The position numbers and the translations under genes were made by a program. 11,810 bases of DNA, taken from assembly GCA_955652855.1 (NCBI GenBank), contig CATPCN010000013.1:1-11810 (forward strand), in the 5' to 3' direction. This document shows, piece after piece, positions 1-7,039 of the stretch. Within the stretch, counting starts at the first letter, position 1; each line of letters begins with the position of its first letter. The stretch is from an uncultured Chthoniobacterales bacterium. GTDB taxonomy: Bacteria > Verrucomicrobiota > Verrucomicrobiae > Chthoniobacterales > UBA10450. The notes below the pieces were generated by a model. That model was not told the origin of the DNA. It saw only the letters and a list, made by a program, of their open reading frames with translations, and made no database searches.

Positions 1-1485
1 CCATTCGCGGGCGAAGAGGTTTTTACATCGTTTTCTGCGCGGGTGCTGGAAAAGCTCGGTCGCGGGAATGATGTCTTGCGCGATCAACGCGGGCATTTGT
101 TTCGATTCAGCGCGAACGACGCCTACCCGCCGCGAACGCTCTACGAGGTGTTCGATCCGAAACTCTGGCACGCGAATTATCACGACGGTTCTTTTTTCAA
201 AGACAAACTCGTGATAATCGGCGCCGCATCGCAGGTCCAGCACGACGTCGTCGATACTCCGATGAGTCCAAACACCCTCGGCCCGGCGTTGCACCTGCAA
301 ACCATCGCCGCTGCGCTTCGCCACGAGTTCCTGCGCCCCACAACTCCGCGGACGATGTATGCGCTCGTGATCGCGGCGGGAGCGCTGGCCTGGATCTTGA
401 TTGCGTTCGTTAGGCGACCGCTGGTTTGTTTGCTCGCGATCGCCGTCGTGGGCGCTTGCTATTTGATTGCGTCGCGAGTGGCGTTCGATCGCGCTGGTTA
501 TCTGCTTTTGACCGTGCCGGTCCTGTGCGCATTTCTTGTCAGCGGGCTCTTCTCGTTAGGCTTCGAATACGTGCTCGAGCGAATAGAGAAATTGCGGACG
601 CGCCGCACGCTCGAACGCTATGTTTCCAAGAACCTGGTGCAGGAAATCCTGGAGAATCCCGCGAGTTTCTATAACACCCTCAAGGGCGTCAGGAAACCAG
701 CGACAATTCTTTTTTCGGACATCGTTGGGTTCACGACCCTGACTGAGAAGGCTGATCCGGAGAAGTTGGTCACGCAGCTGAACGAATATCTTACACGGAT
801 GGTCGCAGTCGTTTTCGAAAATGAGGGAACGCTCGACAAATTTATCGGCGACGCGGTCATGGCTGTCTGGGGGATGACCCGCAGTGTCGGAGTGGAAGCC
901 GACGCGAAGATGGCCGCGCGAGCCGCCCTGGGGATGCGGCGCGAACTTGGCATTTTAAATAAGCGATGGATTGCGGAAGGATCGGTCCCGCTCGGAATAG
1001 GCATCGGGATTAATCAAGGCGAGGTGCTGGCGGGCAATATCGGTTCGAGCGAACGCGCCGATCTCACCGTCATCGGCGACTCGGTCAACCTCGCGTCGCG
1101 GCTCGAGGCCCTGACCCGTACTTATGGGGTCGATATTCTCCTGGGGCCGACCGCGACGGAAATGGTGCGGGACGAATTCTACGTCCGGAGCGTGGCGCGA
1201 GTGCAGGTGAAGGGCAAGACGAAGCCGGTCGAGATCTCGGCCCTGCTCGGTGCGCGCGGCCAACCGCTTGACGAGGAATTCCTGCGCTGGCTCGAATCGT
1301 ACGAAGAAGGACTGCGCAAATTTCGGGCGCGAGATTTTTCCGAAGCGAAGATCTTGTTTTCGCGCTTCCTCGAGTTTTATCCGGACGATCATTTGGCGAA
1401 ACTCTATTTGGAACGCGCGCTCGAATACGAAGTGCAGCCGCCGGACGAGGCTTGGAGCGGCGTGGAAGTGTTCACGAAAAAATGA
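1..1485 (+). CDS. CHASE2-domain membrane adenylate cyclase, 5' end missing
   Basis: The reading frame is open from base 1, so the true start lies before the window; the first in-frame start-like codon (GTG at 43) falls inside the CHASE2 domain. Counting codons from base 1: residues 1-115 are the C-terminal part of an extracytoplasmic CHASE2 sensor (FFKDKLVIIGA, then PALHLQTIAAAL). Three membrane helices follow at about 118-137, 140-158 and 166-188, then a class III nucleotide cyclase domain at about 232-415. Its metal-binding Asp residues are D240 (FSDIVGF) and D284 (FIGDAVMAVW). K280 and T356 (LTVIGD) are the pair expected for ATP rather than GTP. N363 and R367 (VNLASRLE) fit the transition-state residues. 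The C-terminal 65 residues look like a TPR-like helical tail (FRARDFSEAKILFSRFLEFYPDD). Inferred role: makes cAMP in the cytoplasm in response to an external signal. The ligand is not visible. Confidence 0.93.
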   Translation, partial: PFAGEEVFTSFSARVLEKLGRGNDVLRDQRGHLFRFSANDAYPPRTLYEVFDPKLWHANYHDGSFFKDKLVIIGAASQVQHDVVDTPMSPNTLGPALHLQTIAAALRHEFLRPTTPRTMYALVIAAGALAWILIAFVRRPLVCLLAIAVVGACYLIASRVAFDRAGYLLLTVPVLCAFLVSGLFSLGFEYVLERIEKLRTRRTLERYVSKNLVQEILENPASFYNTLKGVRKPATILFSDIVGFTTLTEKADPEKLVTQLNEYLTRMVAVVFENEGTLDKFIGDAVMAVWGMTRSVGVEADAKMAARAALGMRRELGILNKRWIAEGSVPLGIGIGINQGEVLAGNIGSSERADLTVIGDSVNLASRLEALTRTYGVDILLGPTATEMVRDEFYVRSVARVQVKGKTKPVEISALLGARGQPLDEEFLRWLESYEEGLRKFRARDFSEAKILFSRFLEFYPDDHLAKLYLERALEYEVQPPDEAWSGVEVFTKK

Positions 1486-1488
1486 ATT

Positions 1489-1611
1489 GTTATCCCGAGT
1501 CGCGTAGACGACGAGGGATCCCTCATCACAGGTGTCGTCACCGAATTTCATTTTCGTGTGACTTAAGAATCTGCGGGAGGTCCCTCTCCGCCTCAGGCGG
1601 ATCGGGATGAC
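1489..1611 (+). repeat. Interspersed palindromic element, copy A (no gene)
   Basis: A 123-base element between the cyclase and mpl. Its ends are an imperfect inverted repeat (GTTATCCCGAG at 1489-1499 against ATCGGGATGAC at 1601-1611, 9 of 11 positions pair). The left end folds as a hairpin at 1492-1519: ATCCC, unpaired GA, GTCG, loop, CGAC, GA, GGGAT. The right end folds at about 1581-1607 with inner stem CCGCC/GGCGG. The interior (CACCGAAT, TTAAGAAT, TGCGGGAGGTCCCTC) matches copy B closely. The left inner arm has decayed to GAGGGATCCCTC. No reading frame inside it looks real. It could be an immobile relic or a MITE-like element. Confidence 0.85.
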
Positions 1612-1621
1612 AAGGCTAAGA

Positions 1622-1651
1622 AAATCCGTGGCATCCGCGTAATCCGCGGTT
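1622..1651 (+). repeat. Short tandem repeat, ATCCGYG units
   Basis: Three slightly diverged units of 9-10 bases (AATCCGTGGC, ATCCGCGTA, ATCCGCGGTT) lie just after repeat copy A and about 50 bases before mpl. No gene covers them. The rest of the gap to mpl (1652-1702) shows nothing recognisable apart from AGAAA before the GTG start. Confidence 0.6.
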
Positions 1652-1702
1652 CTGATTCCGTTTCAGTAGCCAAAGTCGCGAACGCAGCGTAAAGAAACCC
1701 GC

Positions 1703-3127
1703 GTGACGAACGATCCGCGGCATCTTCATTTTCTCGGCATCTGCGGCACGGCCATGGGATCGGTCGCGGCCGCGTTGCGCGATCGTAGTTACATCATTAC
1801 CGGATCGGACGAAAATATTTATCCGCCCATGTCGATCTTTCTCCAGAAGAAAGGCATCGCGCTGAAGGAAGGTTATCGCGCCGAAAATATTCCGGCGAAT
1901 GTCGATCTTGTCGTGGTGGGCAACGCGATCAAGCGCGGCAATCCGGAAGTGGAAGAAGTGCTGCGCCGCCGACTTTATTATTTGTCGCTCCCGGACGTCT
2001 TGAAGGAATTTTTCCTGCGCGGCCGGCACAATCTTGTCGTAACCGGCACGCACGGCAAAACAACAACCACGGCGTTGCTCGCCTGGATCATGACGGTGGC
2101 AAAGCTCGATCCGAGTTACATGATCGGCGGCATTCCGAAGAATCTCGGGCAAGGCGCGCACTTCACCGATTCGAAATATTTCGTGATCGAAGGCGACGAA
2201 TACGACAGCGCCTTCTTCGACAAGCGCTCGAAATTCATTCACTACCTGCCCGAGCTCGTGATCGTGAACAACATCGAGTTCGATCACGCGGATATTTTTC
2301 GCGATCTGGACGAAATCAAACTGAGCTTCCGCCGTTTGCTCAACATCATTCCGCAAAACGGCATGGTGCTCTTGAACGGCGACGACCCAAACTGCGTGGA
2401 AGTGGCGCGCGATTGTTTCGCGCAAATGCTCGAGATCGGTTTCTCGGCGAATTGCGCACAGCGCATTCGCGATGTCGCCTACTCATCGGAAGGATCGCGT
2501 TTCACCTTGGGCGACGACAAATTCGAGCTGCCGCTCATCGGCGAATTCAATGTGCGCAACGCGGCCATGGCTGCTTCCGCCGCAAAATTCTACGGCGTTA
2601 CATCGACAATAATTCAAGAAGCGTTTGCCAGTTTTAAGGGAATCGCGCGACGGCAGGAAGTGCGGGGCGAAGCGCGCGGCGTGAAAGTGATTGACGATTT
2701 CGGGCATCATCCGACCGCGATCTCGCAAACGCTCACCGCTTTGCGTCATCGTTATCCGGAACATCGACTCTGGGCCGTGTTCGAGCCGCGTTCCAACACG
2801 ACGCGCCGCGCTGTTTTTCAAGGGCAGCTGCCCGAAGCGCTTCAGCTCGCCGATGGCGTTTTCATTTCGCAAGTGGCGAGGCTGGAACAAATCCCGGTGG
2901 AAGATCGGCTCAATCCGGAAGCCGTGGTCGAAGCGATTGCGCAATCAGGTCGCCCTGCGTTTTATGAGCTCAATGCGGACGCGATCATCGATCGGCTCGT
3001 GCCGCTTTTGCAAAAAAAAGATATCGTCGCAGTTTTCAGCAACGGCGGGTTCGATGGAATTCACGAGAAACTGCTCGCGCGACTGAAAAATGAATCGGGA
3101 AAGCAGGAAAACAGGAAAACTGCGTAG
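1703..3127 (+). CDS. mpl: Mpl, UDP-N-acetylmuramate:L-Ala-γ-D-Glu-meso-DAP ligase
   Basis: Cytoplasmic murein-recycling ligase that joins the tripeptide L-Ala-γ-D-Glu-meso-diaminopimelate to UDP-MurNAc using ATP. The 474-residue protein is a Mur ligase throughout: N-terminal Rossmann motif GICGTAMGS (12-20) and GSDENIYPPMS (34-44), ATP-binding loop GTHGKTTTT (115-123), EGDEYDSAFFDKRSKF (163-178), EFDHADIF (192-199), DDFGHHPTAI (331-340), EPRSNT (361-366) and SNGGFDGIHEKLL (446-458). The GSDxNxYPPMS and DEYDxAFFDKRSKFxHY signatures are those of Mpl, not MurC, and the length fits Mpl (about 455-475). The GTG start is chosen because it lies eight residues before the conserved FLGICGT segment; no strong ribosome site is seen. 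The last ten residues (ESGKQENRKTA region) are low-complexity, encoded by an octamer repeat, and probably a non-conserved tail. Presence of Mpl implies meso-DAP peptidoglycan and wall recycling. Confidence 0.93.
   Translation: MTNDPRHLHFLGICGTAMGSVAAALRDRSYIITGSDENIYPPMSIFLQKKGIALKEGYRAENIPANVDLVVVGNAIKRGNPEVEEVLRRRLYYLSLPDVLKEFFLRGRHNLVVTGTHGKTTTTALLAWIMTVAKLDPSYMIGGIPKNLGQGAHFTDSKYFVIEGDEYDSAFFDKRSKFIHYLPELVIVNNIEFDHADIFRDLDEIKLSFRRLLNIIPQNGMVLLNGDDPNCVEVARDCFAQMLEIGFSANCAQRIRDVAYSSEGSRFTLGDDKFELPLIGEFNVRNAAMAASAAKFYGVTSTIIQEAFASFKGIARRQEVRGEARGVKVIDDFGHHPTAISQTLTALRHRYPEHRLWAVFEPRSNTTRRAVFQGQLPEALQLADGVFISQVARLEQIPVEDRLNPEAVVEAIAQSGRPAFYELNADAIIDRLVPLLQKKDIVAVFSNGGFDGIHEKLLARLKNESGKQENRKTA
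3097..3120 (+). repeat. Octamer tandem repeat forming the 3' end of mpl
   Basis: Three successive octamers (GGGAAAGC, AGGAAAAC, AGGAAAAC) encode the polar tail of Mpl just before its stop codon. They resemble the GGAAACC repeat found between mreB and mreC, so an intergenic-type repeat may have run into the gene end. Confidence 0.55.
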
Positions 3128-3148
3128 GATCCGAGCGCGCTTATCGCC

Positions 3149-3264
3149 GTCATCCCGAGTCGCACTAGACGACGAGGGATCTCCCGCAAGGTGTGTCGCC
3201 ACCGAATGTTTTTTCGCGTGATTTAAGAATTTGCGGGAGGTCCCTCGCTTGCGCTCGGGATGAC
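3149..3264 (+). repeat. Interspersed palindromic element, copy B (no gene)
   Basis: A 116-base element filling the gap between the convergent genes mpl and the NTF2-like gene; it ends 10 bases from the latter's stop codon. Its termini are a perfect 11-base inverted repeat (GTCATCCCGAG at 3149-3159, CTCGGGATGAC at 3254-3264). A second inverted pair lies inside: GAGGGATCTCCCGCAA (3174-3189) against TTGCGGGAGGTCCCTC (3231-3246), with one mismatch in 16. The left hairpin (3152-3180) is ATCCC-GA-GTCG-loop-CGAC-GA-GGGAT. The right one (3241-3260) has a two-pair GC inner stem. It is the best preserved gene-less copy. It could also act as a bidirectional transcription terminator, although no T-run follows the hairpins. 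Confidence 0.9.
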
Positions 3265-3274
3265 AACGCAGTTT

Positions 3275-3760
3275 TTATGGCGCAGCGGCCGACGTGTGGT
3301 CGTGCACAATGAGCCAACCGTCTGGCGTTTTGCGAAAGATCAATGTGAAACGGCCATGCGGTTGATCTTTCGCGCGTTTTAATTTCCACCGGCCGAGGAC
3401 GACGGCGGCATCCGCGGCGAACGGCGTGATTTCCAAATCGGAAAAAGTCAGCGCGCCCATTTGCGCGCGATCGGAATATTTCTTTTTGTAACGATCGCGC
3501 ACCGTCTGCCAGCCGCGCGTGACTTTGTCTTCGGAAACAAAAATTGTCGATCTTACGCGCGCGTAGCCTTTCATGAATCCGTCGATGTCGCCGCGGTTCC
3601 AGGCAGCCTGTTGTGTATCGATCACCGCGCGAATTTCCGCAACGATTTGTGATTCACGCGGTTGTTCATTCGCGAGGGAAGCCGCCGCCAATGGCGCGGC
3701 CGATGCTGCGAACAGACCCAAGATCGACATAAACTTTCGGAACGGATGACGCGCGCTCAT
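3275..3760 (-). CDS. Exported NTF2-like (DUF4440/SnoaL-type) protein
   Basis: A 161-residue protein with a likely Sec signal peptide: basic start MSARHPFRKF, then the hydrophobic stretch MSILGLFAASAAPLAAASLA, cleavage probably near residue 28-31. The mature part reads as one NTF2-like fold: a helical start (IRAVIDTQQAAWNRGDIDGFMKGY, the typical W-x-x-G-D-x-x-x-F pattern), a middle segment (RGWQTVRDRYKKKY) and β-strands ending in RFTLIFRKTPDGWLIVHDHTS. This pattern and length are usual for DUF4440/SnoaL-like proteins, which are often small-molecule binders or isomerase-like enzymes, mostly uncharacterised. The ATG start is chosen because it begins the signal peptide. The gene is divergent from the secretin operon and convergent with mpl. 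Export is predicted from sequence; a specific function cannot be given. Confidence 0.82.
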   Translation of the reverse strand: MSARHPFRKFMSILGLFAASAAPLAAASLANEQPRESQIVAEIRAVIDTQQAAWNRGDIDGFMKGYARVRSTIFVSEDKVTRGWQTVRDRYKKKYSDRAQMGALTFSDLEITPFAADAAVVLGRWKLKRAKDQPHGRFTLIFRKTPDGWLIVHDHTSAAAP

Positions 3761-3827
3761 TTCAATTCATTGGCTTATCGAAGAACGATCGCTGCGTCGA
3801 GCAGCCGTTGCGCGCTGGCGAAGCAAG

Positions 3828-3856
3828 TTGACCCAGCGAGGGCAAACCGTTAGATA
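3828..3856 (+). promoter_or_regulatory. Possible σ70-type promoter of the secretin operon
   Basis: TTGACC (3828-3833), a 17-base spacer and TAGATA (3851-3856) resemble a -35/-10 pair; the -10 box is weak (3 of 6). The GTG start of the secretin lies five bases beyond the -10 box, so transcription from here would give a leaderless or nearly leaderless message. The rest of the 3761-3861 gap shows no other clear signal. Confidence 0.3.
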
Positions 3857-3861
3857 AAACC

Positions 3862-6192
3862 GTGCTTCGCCTCTCGTGTATCGCGGCAATTTTGTTCGCG
3901 GTCGTCTCCATTTCCGCGCAAGTCGCTCCCGGGCCGCGCGCTGCGCAAAATCCGGCGCCGGCTTCGACTGCCCCGCCCGGATCGCCAGACATGGTGAAGC
4001 TGCAATATCCAAACAGCGACGTGGCCGACATTCTCCGTCTCTACGAGCAGCTCACCGGAAAAAAGTTGGTGGTCGATAATTTCGTTCAAGGCAAGGTCAA
4101 CATTTTCATCAGCAAAGACGTGCCGCGTGATGAGGCGATCAAAATCATCGAGATGAATCTTTCGCTGAATGGATTTTCCTTGGTGCCGGCCGATAACGAC
4201 ATCATCGAAGTGGTCGGAACAGGAAAGAATCCGCGCGCGGCGGCGGTGCCGATCATTTCCGACGAATCGGAAATTCCGTCGGGCGATCAAGTGATTAGCT
4301 ATCTTTTCAAACTGAAGTACGCCGACACGACCGAGCTGCAACAGGTGCTCGTTCAGTATTTGAGCGGCGTCGGAACAACTAGCGCGCCGATCCTCGCGCT
4401 TCCGAAATCTGGCAGCCTCCTTGTCACGCAAAGCGCCGGGATCGTGCGGAGGCTGGTGAAAATTGTCGATCAAATCGACACGCCGCCGGCGGAGGTGGTG
4501 AGCGAGTTCATCAAACTGGAACGCGCCGATGCGAGCAAAGTGGTGGACATGCTTGACGATATTTTTGAAAAGAAAACAGCGCCGGGATCACCGGCGAGCT
4601 ACGGCGTGTCGCCGCGCGGCGTGCGCCAGCTCGTGCCGCCTCAGCCCCAGCAAGCTGTGCCGATCGAAAGCGATCTCGGCACGCTGACCGCGCTCTCGGA
4701 AGAATCGGTCATCATCGGCAAGATCAAACTCGCGGCCGATATTCGCACGAATCGCATCCACGTCATTACGCGACCGGTCAACATGCCATTCATTCGCAAA
4801 CTGATCGCGGAGTTTGACGCCAACGTTGAATTTGCCAAACCGGTCACGCGACCGCTGCGATACATTTCGGCGGCGGATGTGCTGCCCGTGCTCGTGCAAG
4901 CGTTGACCGAGCCCGGCACGACGACGCAAGGCGCTGAAGGCGGTGCCGCTCCGAACGCGCCGCAACCGCCAGGACAGGCTCGCCGCACTACTTCCACGAC
5001 AACCGGCCCCAATTATACCTCAACTTCATCCAGCACAGGGGGAGGTGAGAGTAACCTCAATATTTCCGAAGAACTTGCGACCCAAGCGGTGGACACGACG
5101 CCGAAAGCGGTCACGGTCGGCAACGCCAAGATCATCGCGGACCAACGCGCCAACACCATCATTGTGCTCGGCAATCGCGAGGTGGTCGTCAAAGTCGGAA
5201 AGATTCTCGATGAAATGGACGTGAAAGCGCCGCAGGTCGCTCTCAGCACGGTGATTGGTGAGCTGACGCTGCACAACGACGAGGAATTTGGTGTCGATTA
5301 CTTTTTGAAGTACAAAAACAAAGTGGTTGCCACATCGCGCAACACCAGCGTGGCGATTCCGCTGCCGTCGGTATCAACAACAACGACCGGTGGCGTGACA
5401 ACGACCACAAGTACGGGCGTAGTCGATCCTGCCAATCTGATTAATTTCAGCCAGATCATCCAAAACGTAGCGAGTGGCACGAATGTCTATGTTGCGGCCG
5501 GCAACTATCTTTCGGCCATCGTTCATCTCCTCAACTCGACTGGTAATTTCAAAGTGATTTCGCGGCCGATGGTTTTCACGAGCAACAACAAGAAAGCGAT
5601 CATCGCGTCGGGAACGGAGATCCCAGTTCCGGTGAGCACGCTCTCATCCGTCGTCAACGCCGCCAACACTGGGACGAATATCGGGCAGCAATCGAACATT
5701 CAATTTAAGAAAGTCACGCTGCAACTGGAGGTGGTGCCGCTAATTAATTCGGAGAAAGAAGTATCGCTCGATATTCTGCAAAAACTCGACAGCCTCGGGG
5801 ACACTGTTCAAATTGACAATAACAAGATCCCGACAATCAACACGCGCTATATCCGCACGAATGTGTCGGCACCAAACGGTGCCACAATCGTTCTTGGCGG
5901 TCTCATCACCGACAGCAAGCGCAAGGATTACAACGGCATTATGTTTCTCGATCGCATACCGCTGCTTGGATATCTCTTTCGCAACACGAGCAAAGTCAAA
6001 GATCGCACGGAGTTGATTGTTCTCATGCGGCCGGAAGTTTCGCTGACCAAGCTCGATCTCTATCGTCTCCGGCAGAAGACCGAGGACAGAACGCATTTTG
6101 GGCCCGAGCTCGAACAGGATGATTGTCCCGATTGCCCGACGAGCATCGATGGGAAACAACTTCCGCCATCAAACCTTAAATCGGGAAAATAG
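3862..6192 (+). CDS. gspD: Secretin, type II secretion GspD-like outer-membrane pore
   Basis: Forms the multimeric outer-membrane channel of a type II secretion (or type IV pilus-like) machine. The 776-residue protein has a signal peptide (1-20, ending ISAQ), then a periplasmic N0 domain at about 45-118 (QYPNSDVADILRLYEQLTGKKLVVD), N1 at about 145-209, N2 at about 213-325 and N3 at about 330-455. The secretin barrel is at about 455-727, with VISRPMVFTSNNKKA, SGTEIPVP, VTLQLEVVPLI and the closing VLGGLITD...RIPLLGYLFR...ELIVLMRPEV. Two low-complexity insertions interrupt the modules: residues 237-280 in N2 and a Thr/Ser/Gly-rich loop at 350-405 in N3. The C-terminal tail carries a CPDC pair (755-758). 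It has no obvious PilQ AMIN domain, which favours GspD. GTG is used as start because it begins the signal peptide. The next gene starts one base after its stop, which implies one transcript. Confidence 0.9.
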   Translation: MLRLSCIAAILFAVVSISAQVAPGPRAAQNPAPASTAPPGSPDMVKLQYPNSDVADILRLYEQLTGKKLVVDNFVQGKVNIFISKDVPRDEAIKIIEMNLSLNGFSLVPADNDIIEVVGTGKNPRAAAVPIISDESEIPSGDQVISYLFKLKYADTTELQQVLVQYLSGVGTTSAPILALPKSGSLLVTQSAGIVRRLVKIVDQIDTPPAEVVSEFIKLERADASKVVDMLDDIFEKKTAPGSPASYGVSPRGVRQLVPPQPQQAVPIESDLGTLTALSEESVIIGKIKLAADIRTNRIHVITRPVNMPFIRKLIAEFDANVEFAKPVTRPLRYISAADVLPVLVQALTEPGTTTQGAEGGAAPNAPQPPGQARRTTSTTTGPNYTSTSSSTGGGESNLNISEELATQAVDTTPKAVTVGNAKIIADQRANTIIVLGNREVVVKVGKILDEMDVKAPQVALSTVIGELTLHNDEEFGVDYFLKYKNKVVATSRNTSVAIPLPSVSTTTTGGVTTTTSTGVVDPANLINFSQIIQNVASGTNVYVAAGNYLSAIVHLLNSTGNFKVISRPMVFTSNNKKAIIASGTEIPVPVSTLSSVVNAANTGTNIGQQSNIQFKKVTLQLEVVPLINSEKEVSLDILQKLDSLGDTVQIDNNKIPTINTRYIRTNVSAPNGATIVLGGLITDSKRKDYNGIMFLDRIPLLGYLFRNTSKVKDRTELIVLMRPEVSLTKLDLYRLRQKTEDRTHFGPELEQDDCPDCPTSIDGKQLPPSNLKSGK

Positions 6193-6193
6193 T

Positions 6194-6598
6194 ATGCTAA
6201 TGAACCGCAGTTTTCTGGCTGTCATCATTCTGCTGCTTGGGTTCTGCATCGCATCGGTGCGTTCTTCGGCTGGACTGTTTTCGACCGATCCCTTGGCCCC
6301 TCGCGACGAGTGGGGTTTGTTACATCAGAGCCCATCGCTTAATTCGACGGACTTCGATCGGCGTCACTACTGGCGCGCGTCCTACTATTTCGAGTCTGGC
6401 CGAAGTCTGACCGCCGATCCGGCGTATGTCGGCGCGCTGCAAACTGCCTTGCGGCGGCTCGGTTATTATTGCGGCGAAACGGATGGAGTTTATTCTCCTG
6501 AGGTGAGTGACGCGATCGCGCGTCTGCAAAAAAATTATTCTCTGCGTGTGACCGGTAACTTGAATATCCCAGTTCGAAGAGCGTTACATTTGCCGTAA
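6194..6598 (+). CDS. Exported peptidoglycan-binding-domain protein
   Basis: A 134-residue protein starting with ATGCTAATG one base after the secretin stop (6194, or 6200 if the second ATG is used). Residues 1-27 look like a signal peptide or membrane anchor (FLAVIILLLGFCIASV). The Cys there is preceded by GF, which does not fit a lipobox. The last 60 residues form a PG_binding_1 domain: AYVGALQTALRRLGYYCGETDGVYSPEVSDAIARLQ, then TGNLNIPVRRAL. Such domains bind peptidoglycan non-covalently outside the cytoplasm. The middle (28-72) is not recognised. Lying between secretin and ATPase genes, it may attach the machine to the wall, a role comparable to GspA or FimV-type proteins; this is inference from position. 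It might instead regulate a wall enzyme. Confidence 0.8.
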   Translation: MLMNRSFLAVIILLLGFCIASVRSSAGLFSTDPLAPRDEWGLLHQSPSLNSTDFDRRHYWRASYYFESGRSLTADPAYVGALQTALRRLGYYCGETDGVYSPEVSDAIARLQKNYSLRVTGNLNIPVRRALHLP

Positions 6599-7033
6599 AT
6601 GAAACGCGCGTTCGCTCGATACTTGATCGCCGTCTTTTTTTGTGCGGCTGCGACCTTGGTTTTCGCCAATGAATTCAAAAGCGAAATCATAATTTCGGCA
6701 GGTCCTGCGCTAACAATCAGTGTTCCTGACGAACATTTCCTGCGAATCCGCAATTTTACACAACAAGGCGGAACTGAGCGTGGCGTCGTAATGGTAATGA
6801 AAATGAACGGGCAAACTGCGAACGTTCTAGCCGCGTCCAGGATCGACAATGGCCCATCGCCTACGCCGATACCGACTCCGTCGCCAACACCAACGCCGAC
6901 GCCAACTCCGTCGCCGATTCCCTTGGAAGTGATCAATAGCGTAGTCATCGCAGGGCCAGCCATTGTCACGATCAAGCCTGTGCCTGGCGCGACACTTTTC
7001 GTCACCTTCAGAAAAGACCGCGATTCCGATTAG
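6599..7033 (+). CDS. Exported protein with two similar segments and a Pro/Thr linker
   Basis: Not recognised as a named family. The ATG follows the previous stop codon directly. The 144-residue protein has a signal peptide (MKRAFARYLIAVFFCAAATLVFA, cleavage near 23). A β-rich segment at about 28-70 (IIISAGPALTISVP...FLRIRNF) is followed by a Pro/Thr/Ser linker (86-108) and a second short β-rich segment at 114-139 (VVIAGPAIVTIKPVPGATLFVTF). The two segments share an (I/V)-x-AGPA-x-(V/T)-x-I core and a hydrophobic end strand, which suggests an internal duplication. The linker is typical of surface or wall-spanning proteins. Because it sits tightly between secretion genes, it may be a periplasmic accessory or a secreted substrate; neither can be shown from sequence. 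Confidence 0.75.
   Translation: MKRAFARYLIAVFFCAAATLVFANEFKSEIIISAGPALTISVPDEHFLRIRNFTQQGGTERGVVMVMKMNGQTANVLAASRIDNGPSPTPIPTPSPTPTPTPTPSPIPLEVINSVVIAGPAIVTIKPVPGATLFVTFRKDRDSD
6849..6918 (+). repeat. Hexamer-type tandem repeat coding the Pro/Thr linker
   Basis: Degenerate six-base units of the kind CCGACN/CCAACN (for example CCAACACCAACGCCGACGCC) encode the PTPTPSPTP linker of the exported protein. Such DNA easily gains or loses units in frame, so linker length may vary between strains. The opposite strand reads as Gly/Val/Asp repeats and is not a gene. Confidence 0.7.
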
Positions 7034-7039
7034 GACGTA

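Noticed and set aside
43..1485. The GTG at 43 as the start of the cyclase
   Set aside because: The frame is open to base 1 and this codon falls within the CHASE2 domain, so the gene is cut by the window edge.
1616..2425. Long open frame on the minus strand opposite mpl
   Set aside because: It is the antisense of a well-conserved Mur ligase, its translation is His/Arg/Asp-rich without any family motif, and codon bias explains its openness.
3165..3389. Minus-strand frame running from the NTF2-like gene into repeat copy B
   Set aside because: Half of it is antisense-frame reading of the NTF2-like gene and half is translated repeat (SSRAQARDL); it has no start context or motif.
6535..7005. Minus-strand frame with Gly/Val/Asp repeats
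   Set aside because: It is the complement of the Pro/Thr linker DNA in the exported protein and has no independent support.
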